This document shows positions 17,223 to 27,054 of a stretch of DNA of 64,000 nt, piece by piece; within the stretch, counting starts at the first letter, position 1, and the number at the start of each line of letters is the position of its first letter. The notes under the pieces were generated by a model. It ran no database searches. It worked only from the letters and a program-made list of their open reading frames with translations, and had not been told where the DNA came from. The translations under genes were made by a program, and so were the position numbers. The stretch comes from an uncultured Blastocatellia bacterium (GTDB lineage: Bacteria; Acidobacteriota; Blastocatellia; HR10): positions 1-64,000 of the forward strand of contig CALHAI010000010.1 in assembly GCA_937934295.1 (NCBI GenBank), read 5' to 3'.

Positions 17223-18584
17223 TCATCGCGCCGGGACGAACGGGATCTCTCTACCGTCGCGCTTATAGACGACGCCGCCTTTCATGACAAAATCCACGTG
17301 CTTGAGTCGCGTGATGTCTTGCACGGGATCGCCCTGCATGGCGATGAGGTCGGCGAGCTTCCCCGGCTCGATCGTCCCCAGCTCTTCCTCTACGCCGAGC
17401 AATCGCGCCGCGTGTACGGTCGCGCTTTGGATGGCCTGCATCGGCGTCATACCTGCCTGAACGAGGAGCCGGAATTCCTCCGCATTCTCGCCATGCGGGA
17501 AGACGCCGGCGTCCGTCCCGAAGGCGATGTTGACACCCGCACGAATCGCCATCTGAATCGAACGGCGCGCGTGCGGCTCGATCTCCAACGCCTTCTTCGC
17601 CGACCATGGGGCGAGCTTCCCGTTTCTCGCGCCGGTGACGACGGCTTCGAACGCCATGAGCGTGGGCACCAGATATGTCCCATGCTCCTTCATCAAGCGA
17701 ATGGCCTCTTCGTCGAGCATCGAGCCGTGCTCGATCGAGGCCACGCCCGCGCGAATAGCCGTTTTGATCCCCTCGGTTCCATGCGCATGAGCGGCGACAC
17801 GGCGCTCGGCCATCGCCGCCGTTTGAACGATGGCGCGAATCTCCTCAAACGTGAGCTGCGGAACACCAACGGCATCTCCGGCCGAGAGCACGCCTCCGGT
17901 CGCGCAGATTTTGATCACGTCGGCGCCGTACTTGATCTGATACCGCACGGCTTTGATCGCCTCGTCCACGCCGTTGACGATGCCGCGGGCGATTCCCGGT
18001 TCGGGCCACGCATCTGGGCGATAGCCGTTCGTGTCACAATGTCCGCCTGTGATCCCAATACCATGCGCCGAGACATACATGCGCGGTCCGGGGACAATCC
18101 CATTGCGGATGGCGTCGCGCAGAGCGACGTCTGCCCATTCATCGGCACCCACGTTGCGCACGGTCGTGAATCCAGCCAAAAGCGTCCGCCGTGCGTTCTT
18201 CGCCCCGACGAGCGCCGCATATCCGGGCCATTCGTGCAGCCGGTGATCGGAATACCCGTAGCTCGGATCACCCGTCAGATGCGTGTGCACGTCCATCAAT
18301 CCGGGCAGTACCGTGTGACGAGTGAGGTCGATCACTTCGGCATCGGCCGGGATCGCCACATCGCGTCCCACCGCCTCAATCCGTTCGCCGCGGATCAAGA
18401 TCACGACGTTCTCCAACACTTGCCCGGTCTTCACATCAATCACTCGGCCAGCCCGAACGGCGATCGGGCGCTGTTGATTCCCCCAAGCATGCACCATTGC
18501 GCCCGATTCCATGGGCGATCCGGTGAGACCCAGTGTGGGACAAATAACCATGAACGCGAGAGCAAGAGCTTTCGATCTCATCAT
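17223..18584 (-). CDS. Secreted amidohydrolase of the imidazolonepropionase/prolidase-like group
   Basis: This is a metal-dependent amidohydrolase. A signal peptide (MMRSKALALAFMVICPTLGL) precedes the catalytic domain. Metal ligands are seen in LPGLMDVHTHLTGD, in DVIKICATGGV (the position of the carboxylated Lys), in VAAHAHGTEGI, in GVASIEHGSML and in IAFGTDAGVFPHG. The end EPGKLADLIAMQGDPVQDI is family-typical. Relatives include Xaa-Pro dipeptidase-like and organophosphate-hydrolysing enzymes. The start at 18584 has AGAGGAGGGGG in front and lies downstream of a good promoter. A frame extending to 18680 would start upstream of that promoter. Confidence 0.9.
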   Translation of the reverse strand: MMRSKALALAFMVICPTLGLTGSPMESGAMVHAWGNQQRPIAVRAGRVIDVKTGQVLENVVILIRGERIEAVGRDVAIPADAEVIDLTRHTVLPGLMDVHTHLTGDPSYGYSDHRLHEWPGYAALVGAKNARRTLLAGFTTVRNVGADEWADVALRDAIRNGIVPGPRMYVSAHGIGITGGHCDTNGYRPDAWPEPGIARGIVNGVDEAIKAVRYQIKYGADVIKICATGGVLSAGDAVGVPQLTFEEIRAIVQTAAMAERRVAAHAHGTEGIKTAIRAGVASIEHGSMLDEEAIRLMKEHGTYLVPTLMAFEAVVTGARNGKLAPWSAKKALEIEPHARRSIQMAIRAGVNIAFGTDAGVFPHGENAEEFRLLVQAGMTPMQAIQSATVHAARLLGVEEELGTIEPGKLADLIAMQGDPVQDITRLKHVDFVMKGGVVYKRDGREIPFVPAR

Positions 18585-18627
18585 GTGACCCCCTCCTCTG
18601 TTCGCCTGCATGGACACACGGGGAAGG

Positions 18628-18655
18628 ATTTTATGCCGAGGCCGGAGCAAGTCAA
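18628..18655 (-). promoter_or_regulatory. Promoter of the amidohydrolase-SDR operon
   Basis: Reading leftward, TTGACT (complement of 18650-18655) and TAAAAT (complement of 18628-18633) are 16 bp apart, about 40 bp upstream of the ATG at 18584. The rest of the 18585-18961 gap shows no convincing gene. Confidence 0.6.
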
Positions 18656-18961
18656 GAGAGCCACCCGCCCCAGCTCGCATATCGGGCTCGCGGAGCAGGC
18701 GATCACGTGCAGTCTCGGTCGAACCATAATCATTGAGCCTGCGAAGCAGGGCGCCCGAATATCGCTTGGGGCGAACGGAATGAACCCTAGGACAGCGTGA
18801 AGCCCCCTGAGCCTCCGGAAGGGAGTGGCCTATTCGGTCATCGCCACAGAGGGCGGGCGCACCCTGGCTTTAGGGGAGAGGCCTGCGGTCGTTGTGACCC
18901 CGGCATGGGCCACCCGCTCACGCGGGCTTGCGATCGGGATGAGCGTTCGAGTTCAACCGAA

Positions 18962-20167
18962 TCATTCCGCGCTTCCTCTTCTGATCGGAACGATTCGGAG
19001 CAGGACGATCTCTGCCGGCGCATGGAATCGCAACGGGGCGAAGGTGAGACCCAGGCCATTGGTCACGTTCACCCAGAACGTGCCCACATCATAGGTGCCG
19101 GAGACAAAGGGCGTCTCCCATCGAGCCAGCGCCAGACGCAGACCGAAGAACGGGAGCGCGATTTGTCCCCCATGCGTGTGTCCGGCCAGAAGGAGATCGT
19201 AATCGTGCTCCTTCGCCCACTGAACCAGAGAGGGAGAGGGCTGATGTGTGATGAGGATCGAAAAGTGGCCGACGGGTTTCTCCGCCGCCAGACGCGCGAG
19301 TGTCTCCGGCGAAGGCCGTCGCCGATAGATGTTCGTCACACCGGTGAGATGTAGCGTCGCGACTCCGGCTTGTATTGAGCGCGATGCATCATCGAGGAGG
19401 AGGATGCCCTGACGCCTCAAGCTCTCTAGGACGCGGTGCGGATCGGCCCAATAGTCGTGATCGCCCAAACAGGCATACACTCCATATCGCGCCCGCACAG
19501 CGCCGAGCCACGCGGCTGCCGGTTCGATGTATTCGGTGCCGGACGTCACCAGATCGCCCGTGAAGAAGACAAGATCCGGCCGCAGAGCGCTCGCGCTCTC
19601 GATGTAGCGCCTCACCAAAGAAGCGTCCGTTCGCGCGTCCAGTTGAAGGTCGGAGAGATGAACGATACGCAGCTCGGCGGGAAGCTTCTCCGAAGCGATC
19701 ACCTGCTCGCGCACGCGAATCTGCCGCGTGTCCATGTAAGCGCGAATCGGCGTGTAGATGAGAACGACGACGCTGAGGCCGAGCATCAGGCGTGCTGTCC
19801 ATCTGTTGAGGTTCTTCCTCCAAAAGCGGGAGAGCGCGCGAGCGGAATCCAGGAGCAGAAAACCCAGGAAAAGTTGAAGCGCCACCAGCAACCCGGTCCA
19901 GAAAGGGTAAGTCAGGAGGGCATCCACAAGCGGATGCCCTCCGCGAAGTGCCGTTCGCCAAAATGAGGCGTCGAGCGCATAGCTCCCAATGGCGACGATG
20001 GGATAGAGGTTCAACAAAGCGGCCACGAGCCACAAGCGCTTCTGCCACGTTTGGGATGATCGTCCTGTCCAGTGCGAGAGCGCCCAGGCGAGTCGCCAGA
20101 TCACGTATCCGTAGAGGATCAGCAGGCTTGTGCACAAAAGCAGAAGCATCCGTACAATCCACGGCAT
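18962..20167 (-). CDS. Membrane-anchored calcineurin-type metallophosphoesterase
   Basis: A roughly 401-residue protein whose N-terminal half holds about four membrane helices. Its C-terminal half is a phosphoesterase with the two-metal motifs in order: LRIVHLSDLQLD, PDLVFFTGDLVTSG, YACLGDHDYW (GDHD in place of the more common GNHD), ILITHQPS and LLLAGHTHGGQ. Relatives such as YaeI/YkuE cleave UDP-diacylglucosamine or other envelope lipids, and membrane attachment fits that role (inference). I start at MPWIVRMLLL behind GAGGAGGAGCTGCCG. Confidence 0.88.
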   Translation of the reverse strand: MPWIVRMLLLLCTSLLILYGYVIWRLAWALSHWTGRSSQTWQKRLWLVAALLNLYPIVAIGSYALDASFWRTALRGGHPLVDALLTYPFWTGLLVALQLFLGFLLLDSARALSRFWRKNLNRWTARLMLGLSVVVLIYTPIRAYMDTRQIRVREQVIASEKLPAELRIVHLSDLQLDARTDASLVRRYIESASALRPDLVFFTGDLVTSGTEYIEPAAAWLGAVRARYGVYACLGDHDYWADPHRVLESLRRQGILLLDDASRSIQAGVATLHLTGVTNIYRRRPSPETLARLAAEKPVGHFSILITHQPSPSLVQWAKEHDYDLLLAGHTHGGQIALPFFGLRLALARWETPFVSGTYDVGTFWVNVTNGLGLTFAPLRFHAPAEIVLLRIVPIRRGSAE

Positions 20168-20671
20168 CGGCAGCTCCTCCTCTCTACAAAGGAAGAGCAT
20201 ATCACGAATCGTGGCTCCCACGCATGTGGATGGAAAGCGTTCCACGAGTCAAGCATGAGGTCAACGGAGCAAGCACCCGAGGGAGCCTCAAGCGAGTCAA
20301 GAGGCGAGCTCGAGGACAGCGGCGCCCCCGTTCCCCTTAAGCCCTCGAAGGGAACAGCTTCCTCGGGTGATCGCCCGCGCACTCGGAGAGTGCTTCCCCT
20401 CTGGCCCATCCCCCCTTCGGCTTGGGAAAAATTTTCGGCTGCTTCCCGATCTTCGAATCGCCCGCCCGCGCTCACCCTCGCCGGGATTCGGACACTCGCT
20501 CGCACGGGTTTACGTTCGGGCGATGAGCTCTTGCGATACGTGTTCCGGTTGACGCTTGTGAAAAATACGCTGCTCGCGCGAACACTCTACTCCCTTCATC
20601 CGATTGATTCCATTTGAAGAGGTGCTAAGATGGGGGCGCGAGATGATCGTGAAAACTTTTGGGGAAGGAGG
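20168..20671 (+). other. Intergenic region upstream of the pilus locus with a candidate flp promoter
   Basis: No convincing coding frame occurs on either strand. Near its right end, TTGATT (20604-20609) and TAAGAT (20626-20631) are 16 bp apart, 46 bp upstream of the flp start. They are a reasonable promoter for the Tad locus. The rest is GC-rich and unassigned. Confidence 0.45.
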
Positions 20672-20677
20672 ATGGAC

Positions 20678-20836
20678 ATGATTGAGTTGCTCAACCGTAT
20701 TCGGAACGAGAAGGGGCAAGGCATGGCCGAATATGCCCTGATCCTCGTGCTCGTCAGCATCGCGGCCATCGCTGCACTGACAGCCCTGGGCGGGAGCATC
20801 ACGGACGTGTTCAACCGGATCGTCGCCACGCTCTGA
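20678..20836 (+). CDS. flp: Flp-type major pilin precursor
   Basis: The 52-residue prepilin has a short leader ending NEKG, then QGMAEYALILVLVSIAAIAALTAL. Cleavage after Gly puts Glu at +5 and Tyr at +6, the Flp hallmark for processing by a TadV/CpaA peptidase. The single hydrophobic helix forms the fibre core and GGSITDVFNRIVATL the tail. I use the second ATG of ATGGACATG because GGAAGGAGG is best spaced to it. A strong hairpin follows at 21033-21058, separating it from the assembly genes. Confidence 0.92.
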   Translation: MIELLNRIRNEKGQGMAEYALILVLVSIAAIAALTALGGSITDVFNRIVATL

Positions 20837-21032
20837 ATTCGGTTCGTAGCGGGCGGCTAGAGCGCATCGCGCGTTTCGGCTACCAGGTACGAAGAGGGGA
20901 GGAAGATGGAAAGATCGCGGACAGTGGTCTCCGCCTTTCACGGAAGGCTCTTTGAGCGTGTGGCCTCTTCCTCCTTCACCGTGCTTGGTTGAGGCGATGA
21001 GTCCCTCCCTCATGGTCGCGTGGGGGATTTAT

Positions 21033-21058
21033 GGGGGCTCATCGTGGGATGAGCCCCC
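21033..21058 (+). terminator. 11-bp GC-rich hairpin between flp and tadE (attenuator or processing site)
   Basis: The arms at 21033-21043 (GGGGGCTCATC) and 21048-21058 (GATGAGCCCCC) are perfect complements with loop GTGG. No U-run follows, so this is more likely a partial terminator, pause or mRNA-stabilising element than a full terminator. Confidence 0.5.
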
Positions 21059-21110
21059 GGCTCTTCGCCTCGGGATATGGTCGCGCCGAATGACCGCCGA
21101 GGGAGAAGAC

Positions 21111-21500
21111 ATGGCGAGCGCATTCCGCACGCGGGGGCAAGCGGTCTTGGAGCTGGCACTTCTTGCGCCGCTTCTGATGCTCGTCGTCGTCGGGCTCATT
21201 CATCTCGGGTGGGCGCTCAGCGCCCATCAGGTCCTCACCAATGCTGCGCGGGAAGGGGCTCGGGTCGGCACGCGGGCGGGGGCGACAGCGGCCGCGATGC
21301 GGGCTGTCGTCCTTGACGTTTGTCGGGATGCCGGACTGGATACGACGGAGGTCACGGTCGAGGCCACCCCGGGCGCACCCAATGTACCGAGCGCCGTCAC
21401 CGTGAGCTATGCGTTCCATTCTCCGTTCGATGCCCTCTTTGGCCGTCTCTTCGGCGGGCAAGGGGTGATCGTGCAAGCACAATGCGTGATGAAGTATTGA
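21111..21500 (+). CDS. TadE-like pseudopilin (first copy)
   Basis: A 129-residue TadE-family minor pilin with leader TRG followed by QAVLELALLAPLLMLVVVGL, placing Glu at +5 as in Flp and TadE processing. NAAREGARVGTRAG is the typical post-helix segment. The start follows GAGGGAGAAGAC. It is the first assembly gene after flp and overlaps or abuts the second TadE-like gene. Such pseudopilins are needed for Flp pilus biogenesis, probably as initiation subunits. Confidence 0.88.
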   Translation: MASAFRTRGQAVLELALLAPLLMLVVVGLIHLGWALSAHQVLTNAAREGARVGTRAGATAAAMRAVVLDVCRDAGLDTTEVTVEATPGAPNVPSAVTVSYAFHSPFDALFGRLFGGQGVIVQAQCVMKY

Positions 21501-21517
21501 AGCGGCGGAGGTCGAAC

Positions 21518-21922
21518 GTGGGCGGGCCGAATGCCTCTCTGAGGCGCGAGCGCGGGCAGGGATTGGCCGAACTCGCCCTCGCGCTCCCGGTGGCGATGTT
21601 GCTTGTCGTCGGCGCTTTGGAATTCGGTCGGTTCCTGATGATTCGACAAGTTGTCATCACGGCTGCGCGCGAGGGGGCACGCACGGCCATTCTCCCGACG
21701 ACGCGCTTTCAATCGGATGTGGAAGCCATCGTGAGGGAATGGCTGCGGAACGGGAGCCTCGATCCGGCGCGGGCGCAAATCTTCGTCAGCGGACTTCGAG
21801 CGAGCACGGGCGCACCCACGACCGTGGATGTGCGCTATCCCTTCGATTCTGTGCTGTTCCGGATGATCGGGAGAAGCGGGGCGATCACCGTGCGCGGTGT
21901 CTCGACGATGTTGCACGAATAA
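21518..21922 (+). CDS. TadE/TadF-like pseudopilin (second copy)
   Basis: A second TadE-type minor pilin with ERG-QGLAELALALPVAMLLVV (Glu at +5) and ITAAREGARTAILP after the helix. It is paralogous to the gene before it. The preferred start is a GTG at 21518 with GCGGAGG six to seven bases upstream. An in-frame ATG at 21482 lies inside the preceding gene and has no Shine-Dalgarno. Confidence 0.85.
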   Translation: MGGPNASLRRERGQGLAELALALPVAMLLVVGALEFGRFLMIRQVVITAAREGARTAILPTTRFQSDVEAIVREWLRNGSLDPARAQIFVSGLRASTGAPTTVDVRYPFDSVLFRMIGRSGAITVRGVSTMLHE

Positions 21923-21932
21923 GGAGGCGCGC

Positions 21933-22793
21933 ATGAATAAAAAGGCGTTCCTCGTTTTCAGCTTCGCCATAATCTTCGGCCTCTTCACGGCCGTGCTCGT
22001 GCATCGCACGCTGCGCACGGGCTCTTCGGCGCAAGCGGGCCAGAAGACGAAGAAGGTCGTCGTCGCGGCTGTGAAACTTGGCTTGGGGACGCAGATCAAG
22101 GCCGAGCAATTGAGTCTCGCCGAGTGGCCGGAATCCTTGCTCCCCCGGGGCACTTTCACTGAGGTGGAGAAGCTCATCGGCCGAGTCACCATCGCCGAGA
22201 TCTTCCCCGGTGAACCGATCCTCGAAACCCGCTTAGCCCCTGAAGGCTCCGCGGCAGGGCTTCCGGCCATCATCCCGCCCGGTATGCGGGCGATGACCGT
22301 GAAGGTGGACGAGGTCATCGGCGTGGCTGGCTTCGTCGCTCCGGGCACGTATGTGGACGTCGTCGGGACAGTCGTCGAAGGAGTGGGACAGAATGCCGTC
22401 TCGCGTGTGATCTTGCAAAACGTGAAAGTCTTGGCCAGCGGTCAACGTATGGAGACGCAGAAGGATGGGCAGGCCATCGAGGTGAAGACGGTCACGCTGC
22501 AGGTGACGCCAGAGGAGGCGGAGATCCTCGCGCTCGCGAGCAATGCCGGGAAATTGCAATTGGTCATGCGCAACACCGTAGACCGCGAGATGGTCCAGAC
22601 CAAGGGCGTGGACGAAGCGGCGCTCTTTCGCGGCGCGCGCGCGGAAGTGAGATCGGGCGCTGCGACGACGGCAAGTCCGTCAGGATCGGTCAGGAAGAAG
22701 ACGGAGGCGGTGCCGAGCCCGGAGACGCTCAGCAAGGCCACGATCATCGAATTGATTCGCGGGAGCGAACGCACGACGATCACATTCCAATGA
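21933..22793 (+). CDS. cpaB: Flp pilus assembly protein CpaB/RcpC
   Basis: CpaB is an inner-membrane or periplasmic factor of the Flp secretion channel. MNKKAFLVFSFAIIFGLFTAVL gives one N-terminal helix. The SAF-like domain follows (VVVAAVKLGLGTQIKAEQLSLAEWP and IPPGMRAMTVKVDEV), then VAPGTYVDVVGTV and VTLQVTPEEAEILALA, all family-typical. The start has AAGGAGGCGCGC in front, 10 bp after the TadE gene. Confidence 0.92.
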   Translation: MNKKAFLVFSFAIIFGLFTAVLVHRTLRTGSSAQAGQKTKKVVVAAVKLGLGTQIKAEQLSLAEWPESLLPRGTFTEVEKLIGRVTIAEIFPGEPILETRLAPEGSAAGLPAIIPPGMRAMTVKVDEVIGVAGFVAPGTYVDVVGTVVEGVGQNAVSRVILQNVKVLASGQRMETQKDGQAIEVKTVTLQVTPEEAEILALASNAGKLQLVMRNTVDREMVQTKGVDEAALFRGARAEVRSGAATTASPSGSVRKKTEAVPSPETLSKATIIELIRGSERTTITFQ

Positions 22794-22859
22794 GGACGTG
22801 CCTCGCTCGAAGATCGGGCCGTTTCGCAGAATCTTCGCTTCATTGGAGAAAGGGGGCTT

Positions 22860-24302
22860 ATGCAGGAGCGAATCACCGATCACGTGTCTCCTGAGGGAGT
22901 GACCGAGCGACAGATCGGTCGGGACATCCGATTGGGTCGCACTCTGCATGGACTAATGTGTGGGATCCTAGTGAGCGCGAGCCTCCTCTCCGGCCGAGCT
23001 TCGGCTCTGGCGCAAGGGCCTGGGTTGCGTGTGCGTTTTGCCGACATTCGGCAGCAAGCCGCTCAAGTGCTCCTCTACACGAATCGCTCCGTGCTCCTGC
23101 AATTCGACGAGGTATTGCAACGGGTGGCGATCTCCGAGCCGAAGATTGCCGAGGCGGTGATCGTGACGCCAACACAAGTGCTCGTGAACGCCAAGAGCCT
23201 CGGCCATTGCACGCTCATTGTCTGGAGCAGTGTGGATCCCGATCGGCCGGGCTTTTTCCACGTGACGGTCAGCATGGACCTGGAACCGTTGATCCGACGC
23301 GTGCGAGCACTTTTCCCTTCGGAGGGGATCACGGTCGAGCCGGTGGAGGATCGCTTGGTTCTCTCCGGCACGGTCTCTTCGGAGAAAGTCGCTGAGCGCG
23401 TGGCGCAGTTCTTCGAGGGAGCGGGCCTGAAGGTCGTGAATCTGCTTGCGCCGGCGCCGGCTTCGACCAAGCAGGTTCTCTTACAGGTGCGCGTCGCCGA
23501 GGTGAATCGGCGCGCGCTCCAGGAATTGGGGGCCAATTACACGATCGCGCAGCAGGCGGTGCCGGCCTTCATCGGGACGAACATGTTTCACACACCGCTT
23601 GGCAATTTAGTCGGTGGGGTCGCCAACATGACCTTCAGCGACCTGGTCAACCTCGCGCTCTTTCAGCGGAGCAGTGGGGCCGGCGCCTTCATCCGAGCGC
23701 TCCAGTCTCGGAATGCCATTCGCACGCTCGCCGAACCGAACATCATCGCTTTGAACGGGCAGAAGGCGAGTTTTTTGGCCGGAGGGGAATTCCCCTATCC
23801 GGTCGTGCAAGGGACCGGGAGCAATATCGCCATCACCATCCAATTTCGCGAATTCGGCGTGCGGTTGAACTTCACGCCGACGATCGTCGAGGAAGATCGC
23901 ATTCGCCTAGAGCTGGAGCCGGAGGTGAGCGCTCTGGATTTCACCAGTGGCGTCACGATCGCTGGGACGCGCATCCCCGGCTTAGTGAATCGAAAGGCGA
24001 AGACGACTGTGGAGCTGGAAGATGGGCAGAGCTTCGCGCTGGCCGGGTTGCTCTCGAACGAAGTCACGCGTATCGCGACGCCGATCCCGGGATTGTCGCT
24101 CCTGCCGATTCTCGGCTACATGTTTCGCAGCCAACGTTATGTGAATAACGAGACGGAGCTGGTCTTCATCTGCACGGCGCATGTCGTCAAGCCCGTGAGT
24201 CCGGAGCAGTTGCCGCCGCTGCCGGGACAGAACGGGTTCGAGATCCAAGGCCTGGAAGGATTCTTCGGACATCGCATTCCGGCCGTGCGCAAGGAGAAGT
24301 AG
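22860..24302 (+). CDS. cpaC: Flp pilus secretin CpaC/RcpA
   Basis: This is the outer-membrane secretin of the Tad system. A long N-terminus ends in a hydrophobic signal (GLMCGILVSASLLSGRASALAQ). BON/STN-like repeats follow (VLLQFDEVLQRVAISEPKIAEAVI and ITVEPVEDRLVLSGTVSSE), then the secretin core: SFLAGGEFPYPV, GVRLNFTPTIVEEDRIRL, VELEDGQSFALAGLLS and LPILGYMFRSQRYVNNETEL. At 480 residues it is full length. It follows cpaB directly and would form the pilus exit pore. Confidence 0.92.
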   Translation: MQERITDHVSPEGVTERQIGRDIRLGRTLHGLMCGILVSASLLSGRASALAQGPGLRVRFADIRQQAAQVLLYTNRSVLLQFDEVLQRVAISEPKIAEAVIVTPTQVLVNAKSLGHCTLIVWSSVDPDRPGFFHVTVSMDLEPLIRRVRALFPSEGITVEPVEDRLVLSGTVSSEKVAERVAQFFEGAGLKVVNLLAPAPASTKQVLLQVRVAEVNRRALQELGANYTIAQQAVPAFIGTNMFHTPLGNLVGGVANMTFSDLVNLALFQRSSGAGAFIRALQSRNAIRTLAEPNIIALNGQKASFLAGGEFPYPVVQGTGSNIAITIQFREFGVRLNFTPTIVEEDRIRLELEPEVSALDFTSGVTIAGTRIPGLVNRKAKTTVELEDGQSFALAGLLSNEVTRIATPIPGLSLLPILGYMFRSQRYVNNETELVFICTAHVVKPVSPEQLPPLPGQNGFEIQGLEGFFGHRIPAVRKEK

Positions 24303-24314
24303 GAGGGGAGGGAG

Positions 24315-25508
24315 ATGCTCGTCCCGATGTCCGTCATTGTGGTCGGGAAGGATGCGGGGTTGCGGACTGAGACGCGCACGCATTTGGCGGCAACCGGACG
24401 CGTGCACGTCATTGCCGAGAGTGCGGATTATCAGCGGGCGATCGAATTGATCGGGCAGTTGCAGCCGCATGGAGCTGTCATCATCGTGAATGGGGAGGAG
24501 GAGGCGGCGCTCGGGTTGGTACGGCAGATTGGTCACGCATATCCCCACACGGCGATCATCTGCACGGGCAAGCACTGCGCGAGTGAGACCATCGTGCGGG
24601 CCTATCGCGCGGGAGCGCATGAGTTTCTCATGCAGCCGCCTAATCCACAAGAGTTACGGGAAGTGCTGGAGCGGCTGGAAGCCCTTCTGGGAGAAGGGCG
24701 GGTGTCGCGCACCGGGCGCGTCATCGCCGTCTATAGCAGCCGTGGAGGGAGTGGGACGACGACGGTCGCCGTCAACGTGGCGGCCGCGCTGGCACAACGT
24801 ACCCGTCAGGAGACGGTCCTCGTGGACCTCAACCTTCAGTACGGATGCCTGCAAGTCTTCTTCGGGGTCGAGCCGACGTATTCCCTGACCGACGTCGCGC
24901 ATAATGAATCGCGATTGGATGTTCAGCTCTTACGCAGCTTCCTGACGAGGGTCACCGATGGGCTCTCTTATCTGGCCGCTCCGCTCAAACCGGAGGAGGC
25001 CGATGATATCTTCCCCGCGCACCTGGAGATGGTGCTCGGGCTGCTGCGCACGCAATTCGCCCAGATAGTCCTGGATACGCCGCACGTCTTGGATCCGAAT
25101 ACGATCATGGCATTGGACCAGGCGGATCTGATTCTGTTGGTGACGTTGGGGGATCTGGCTTCGCTCTACACGACGAAGCGGGTGTTGGAGACCTTCCGGC
25201 GCATGGGCTACGAGGCCGAGAAGGTTCGGCTCCTCTTAAACCGCCACAAGAATAAGGAGGTGCCATTGGAGAAGATCGAGGAGGTCTTGGGGCAGAAGAT
25301 CACCTTCACACTCACTGAGGATGCGCGTGCGGCGCTGGAGGCGATCAACATGGGAAAGCCGGTCGTGCTTTCGGAAGCCAAGTCGCTGCTTGTGCGGCAG
25401 TTCATTGAGTTGACGAAGCTCGTCGCGCCTGTGGAAGCGGCGTCAACCTCTCCTGGGGAGTCGGGGCGGGGACTCTTCAGTGCGCTCTTTGGAGGGAAGA
25501 AGCGATGA
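24315..25508 (+). CDS. tadZ: Tad pilus localisation ATPase TadZ/CpaE
   Basis: CpaE/TadZ combines an N-terminal response-regulator-like domain ([11 protein letters not shown] to about residue 125, lacking a clear phospho-Asp) with a MinD/ParA-like domain. The nucleotide loop reads [15 protein letters not shown]: both lysines of the deviant Walker A are replaced, by Arg and Thr. [10 protein letters not shown] and QIVLDTPH are the A' and Walker B-like segments. TadZ localises the pilus machine, and reduced ATPase function is common in this group. The gene overlaps cpaF by 4 bp. Confidence 0.9.
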   Translation: MLVPMSVIVVGKDAGLRTETRTHLAATGRVHVIAESADYQRAIELIGQLQPHGAVIIVNGEEEAALGLVRQIGHAYPHTAIICTGKHCASETIVRAYRAGAHEFLMQPPNPQELREVLERLEALLGEGRVSRTGRVIAVYSSRGGSGTTTVAVNVAAALAQRTRQETVLVDLNLQYGCLQVFFGVEPTYSLTDVAHNESRLDVQLLRSFLTRVTDGLSYLAAPLKPEEADDIFPAHLEMVLGLLRTQFAQIVLDTPHVLDPNTIMALDQADLILLVTLGDLASLYTTKRVLETFRRMGYEAEKVRLLLNRHKNKEVPLEKIEEVLGQKITFTLTEDARAALEAINMGKPVVLSEAKSLLVRQFIELTKLVAPVEAASTSPGESGRGLFSALFGGKKR

Positions 25509-27052
25509 GCGTGTTGAAGAATCGCTTAAGACGGTTCGCTCCGGCGATGGAGCCCGAGGGGAATGGCGCCAATGGCCACGCGCGCGAGTCGGGCGAAGGG
25601 CGGGCCTCAGAGACGGGGCGTGTGGTCCCCTTCGAGACATCGAAGGAGTCCGTCACGCTCTCGCACGAGCGCGGACCTTCAGGGAGCGAGGAGACCCGAT
25701 ATGCGCTGACCGGAACGCGACGGCCGGCGCCCGCGCGCCTGGAGGAATATCAGGCGCTGAAGACGAAGATTCATCGGGATCTGATCAACCGACTGGATCT
25801 GACGCGGCTGGAGAAGATCGAGCCGAGCGTCCTGCAAGCTCAGATCGCACAGATCGTCGAGCGCATGCTGGAGGCCGAGGCGACCCCCCTCAGCATGGCT
25901 GAGCGGGAGCGATTGATCGCCGAGATTCGCGATGAGCTATTCGGACTCGGTCCTCTGGAACCGCTGCTGAACGATCCGACGATCTCGGACATCCTGGTCA
26001 ACACGTATCGGCAAGTCTACGTGGAGCGCTTCGGGAAACTCTATCTCACCGGCGTGCAGTTCAAGGACAACGATCATCTCATGCAGATCATCGATCGGAT
26101 CGTCTCGCGCGTCGGCCGGCGCATTGATGAAGCCTCGCCTATGGTGGACGCGCGGCTGCCGGATGGCTCGCGCGTGAACGCGATCATCCCGCCCTTGGCC
26201 ATTGATGGGCCGATCCTCTCCATTCGGCGGTTCGGGACGATCCGTCCGACCATCGAGGAGTTGATCCGGCGGGGGACGTTGACGCCGGAGATCGCCTACA
26301 TGCTCGAGGGCTGCGTGAAGTGCCGCTTGAACATCATCATCTCCGGCGGCACAGGGGCCGGCAAGACGACGCTGCTCAATGTCCTCTCCTCCTTCATCCC
26401 GAACGACGAGCGGATCATCACCATCGAAGATTCGGCGGAGTTACAGTTACAACAGGAGCACGTCGTGCGGCTGGAGACGCGACCGCCGAACATCGAGGGG
26501 AAGGGCGAGGTGACGCAGCGCGATCTCGTGCGCAACAGCTTACGCATGCGCCCGGATCGCATCGTCGTTGGCGAGGTGCGCGGTCCCGAGGCCATTGATA
26601 TGCTTCAGGCGATGAATACGGGGCACGATGGGGGGTTGACGACGATCCACGCCAATTCCCCGCGCGATGCGCTCTCGCGCTTGGAGACGATGGTCTCGAT
26701 GGCCGGGCTGAATCTCTCGGATCGCGCCATTCGACAACAGATCGCCTCAGCGATCAACCTGATCATCCAGGCGGCGCGCTTGAGCGATGGCTCGCGCAAG
26801 ATCGTCTCCATCTGCGAGATCACCGGGATGGAGGGGGATGTGATCGCCATGCAGGAGATCTTCTTCTTCGAGCGATTGGGTGTGGCTGAGGACGGTCGCG
26901 TGATCGGTCGGTTCCGCGCCACGGGCATTCGTCCGAAATTCGCTGATAAGCTCGAGCGCTCGGGCTTCCGACTCCCCAGCACCCTCTTCGATGACACGGT
27001 GGAGTTGGGGGCGAGTGGATCCGTGTGGTTCGAGCATTACGGGTTGCGGTGA
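25505..27052 (+). CDS. cpaF: Tad pilus secretion ATPase CpaF/TadA
   Basis: This is the type IV secretion-like ATPase that powers Flp pilus assembly. A variable first 90 residues precede the N-terminal domain ([22 protein letters not shown] and [18 protein letters not shown]). The catalytic core has Walker [14 protein letters not shown], the Asp box [10 protein letters not shown], Walker [18 protein letters not shown] and a His box [18 protein letters not shown]. It overlaps tadZ by 4 bp and is followed by tadB. Confidence 0.95.
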   Translation: MSVLKNRLRRFAPAMEPEGNGANGHARESGEGRASETGRVVPFETSKESVTLSHERGPSGSEETRYALTGTRRPAPARLEEYQALKTKIHRDLINRLDLTRLEKIEPSVLQAQIAQIVERMLEAEATPLSMAERERLIAEIRDELFGLGPLEPLLNDPTISDILVNTYRQVYVERFGKLYLTGVQFKDNDHLMQIIDRIVSRVGRRIDEASPMVDARLPDGSRVNAIIPPLAIDGPILSIRRFGTIRPTIEELIRRGTLTPEIAYMLEGCVKCRLNIIISGGTGAGKTTLLNVLSSFIPNDERIITIEDSAELQLQQEHVVRLETRPPNIEGKGEVTQRDLVRNSLRMRPDRIVVGEVRGPEAIDMLQAMNTGHDGGLTTIHANSPRDALSRLETMVSMAGLNLSDRAIRQQIASAINLIIQAARLSDGSRKIVSICEITGMEGDVIAMQEIFFFERLGVAEDGRVIGRFRATGIRPKFADKLERSGFRLPSTLFDDTVELGASGSVWFEHYGLR

Positions 27053-27054
27053 CG

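Noticed and set aside
20510-21013. 167-codon minus-strand frame across the flp promoter and gene
   Set aside because: It runs antisense through flp, which has a perfect prepilin motif and ribosome site.
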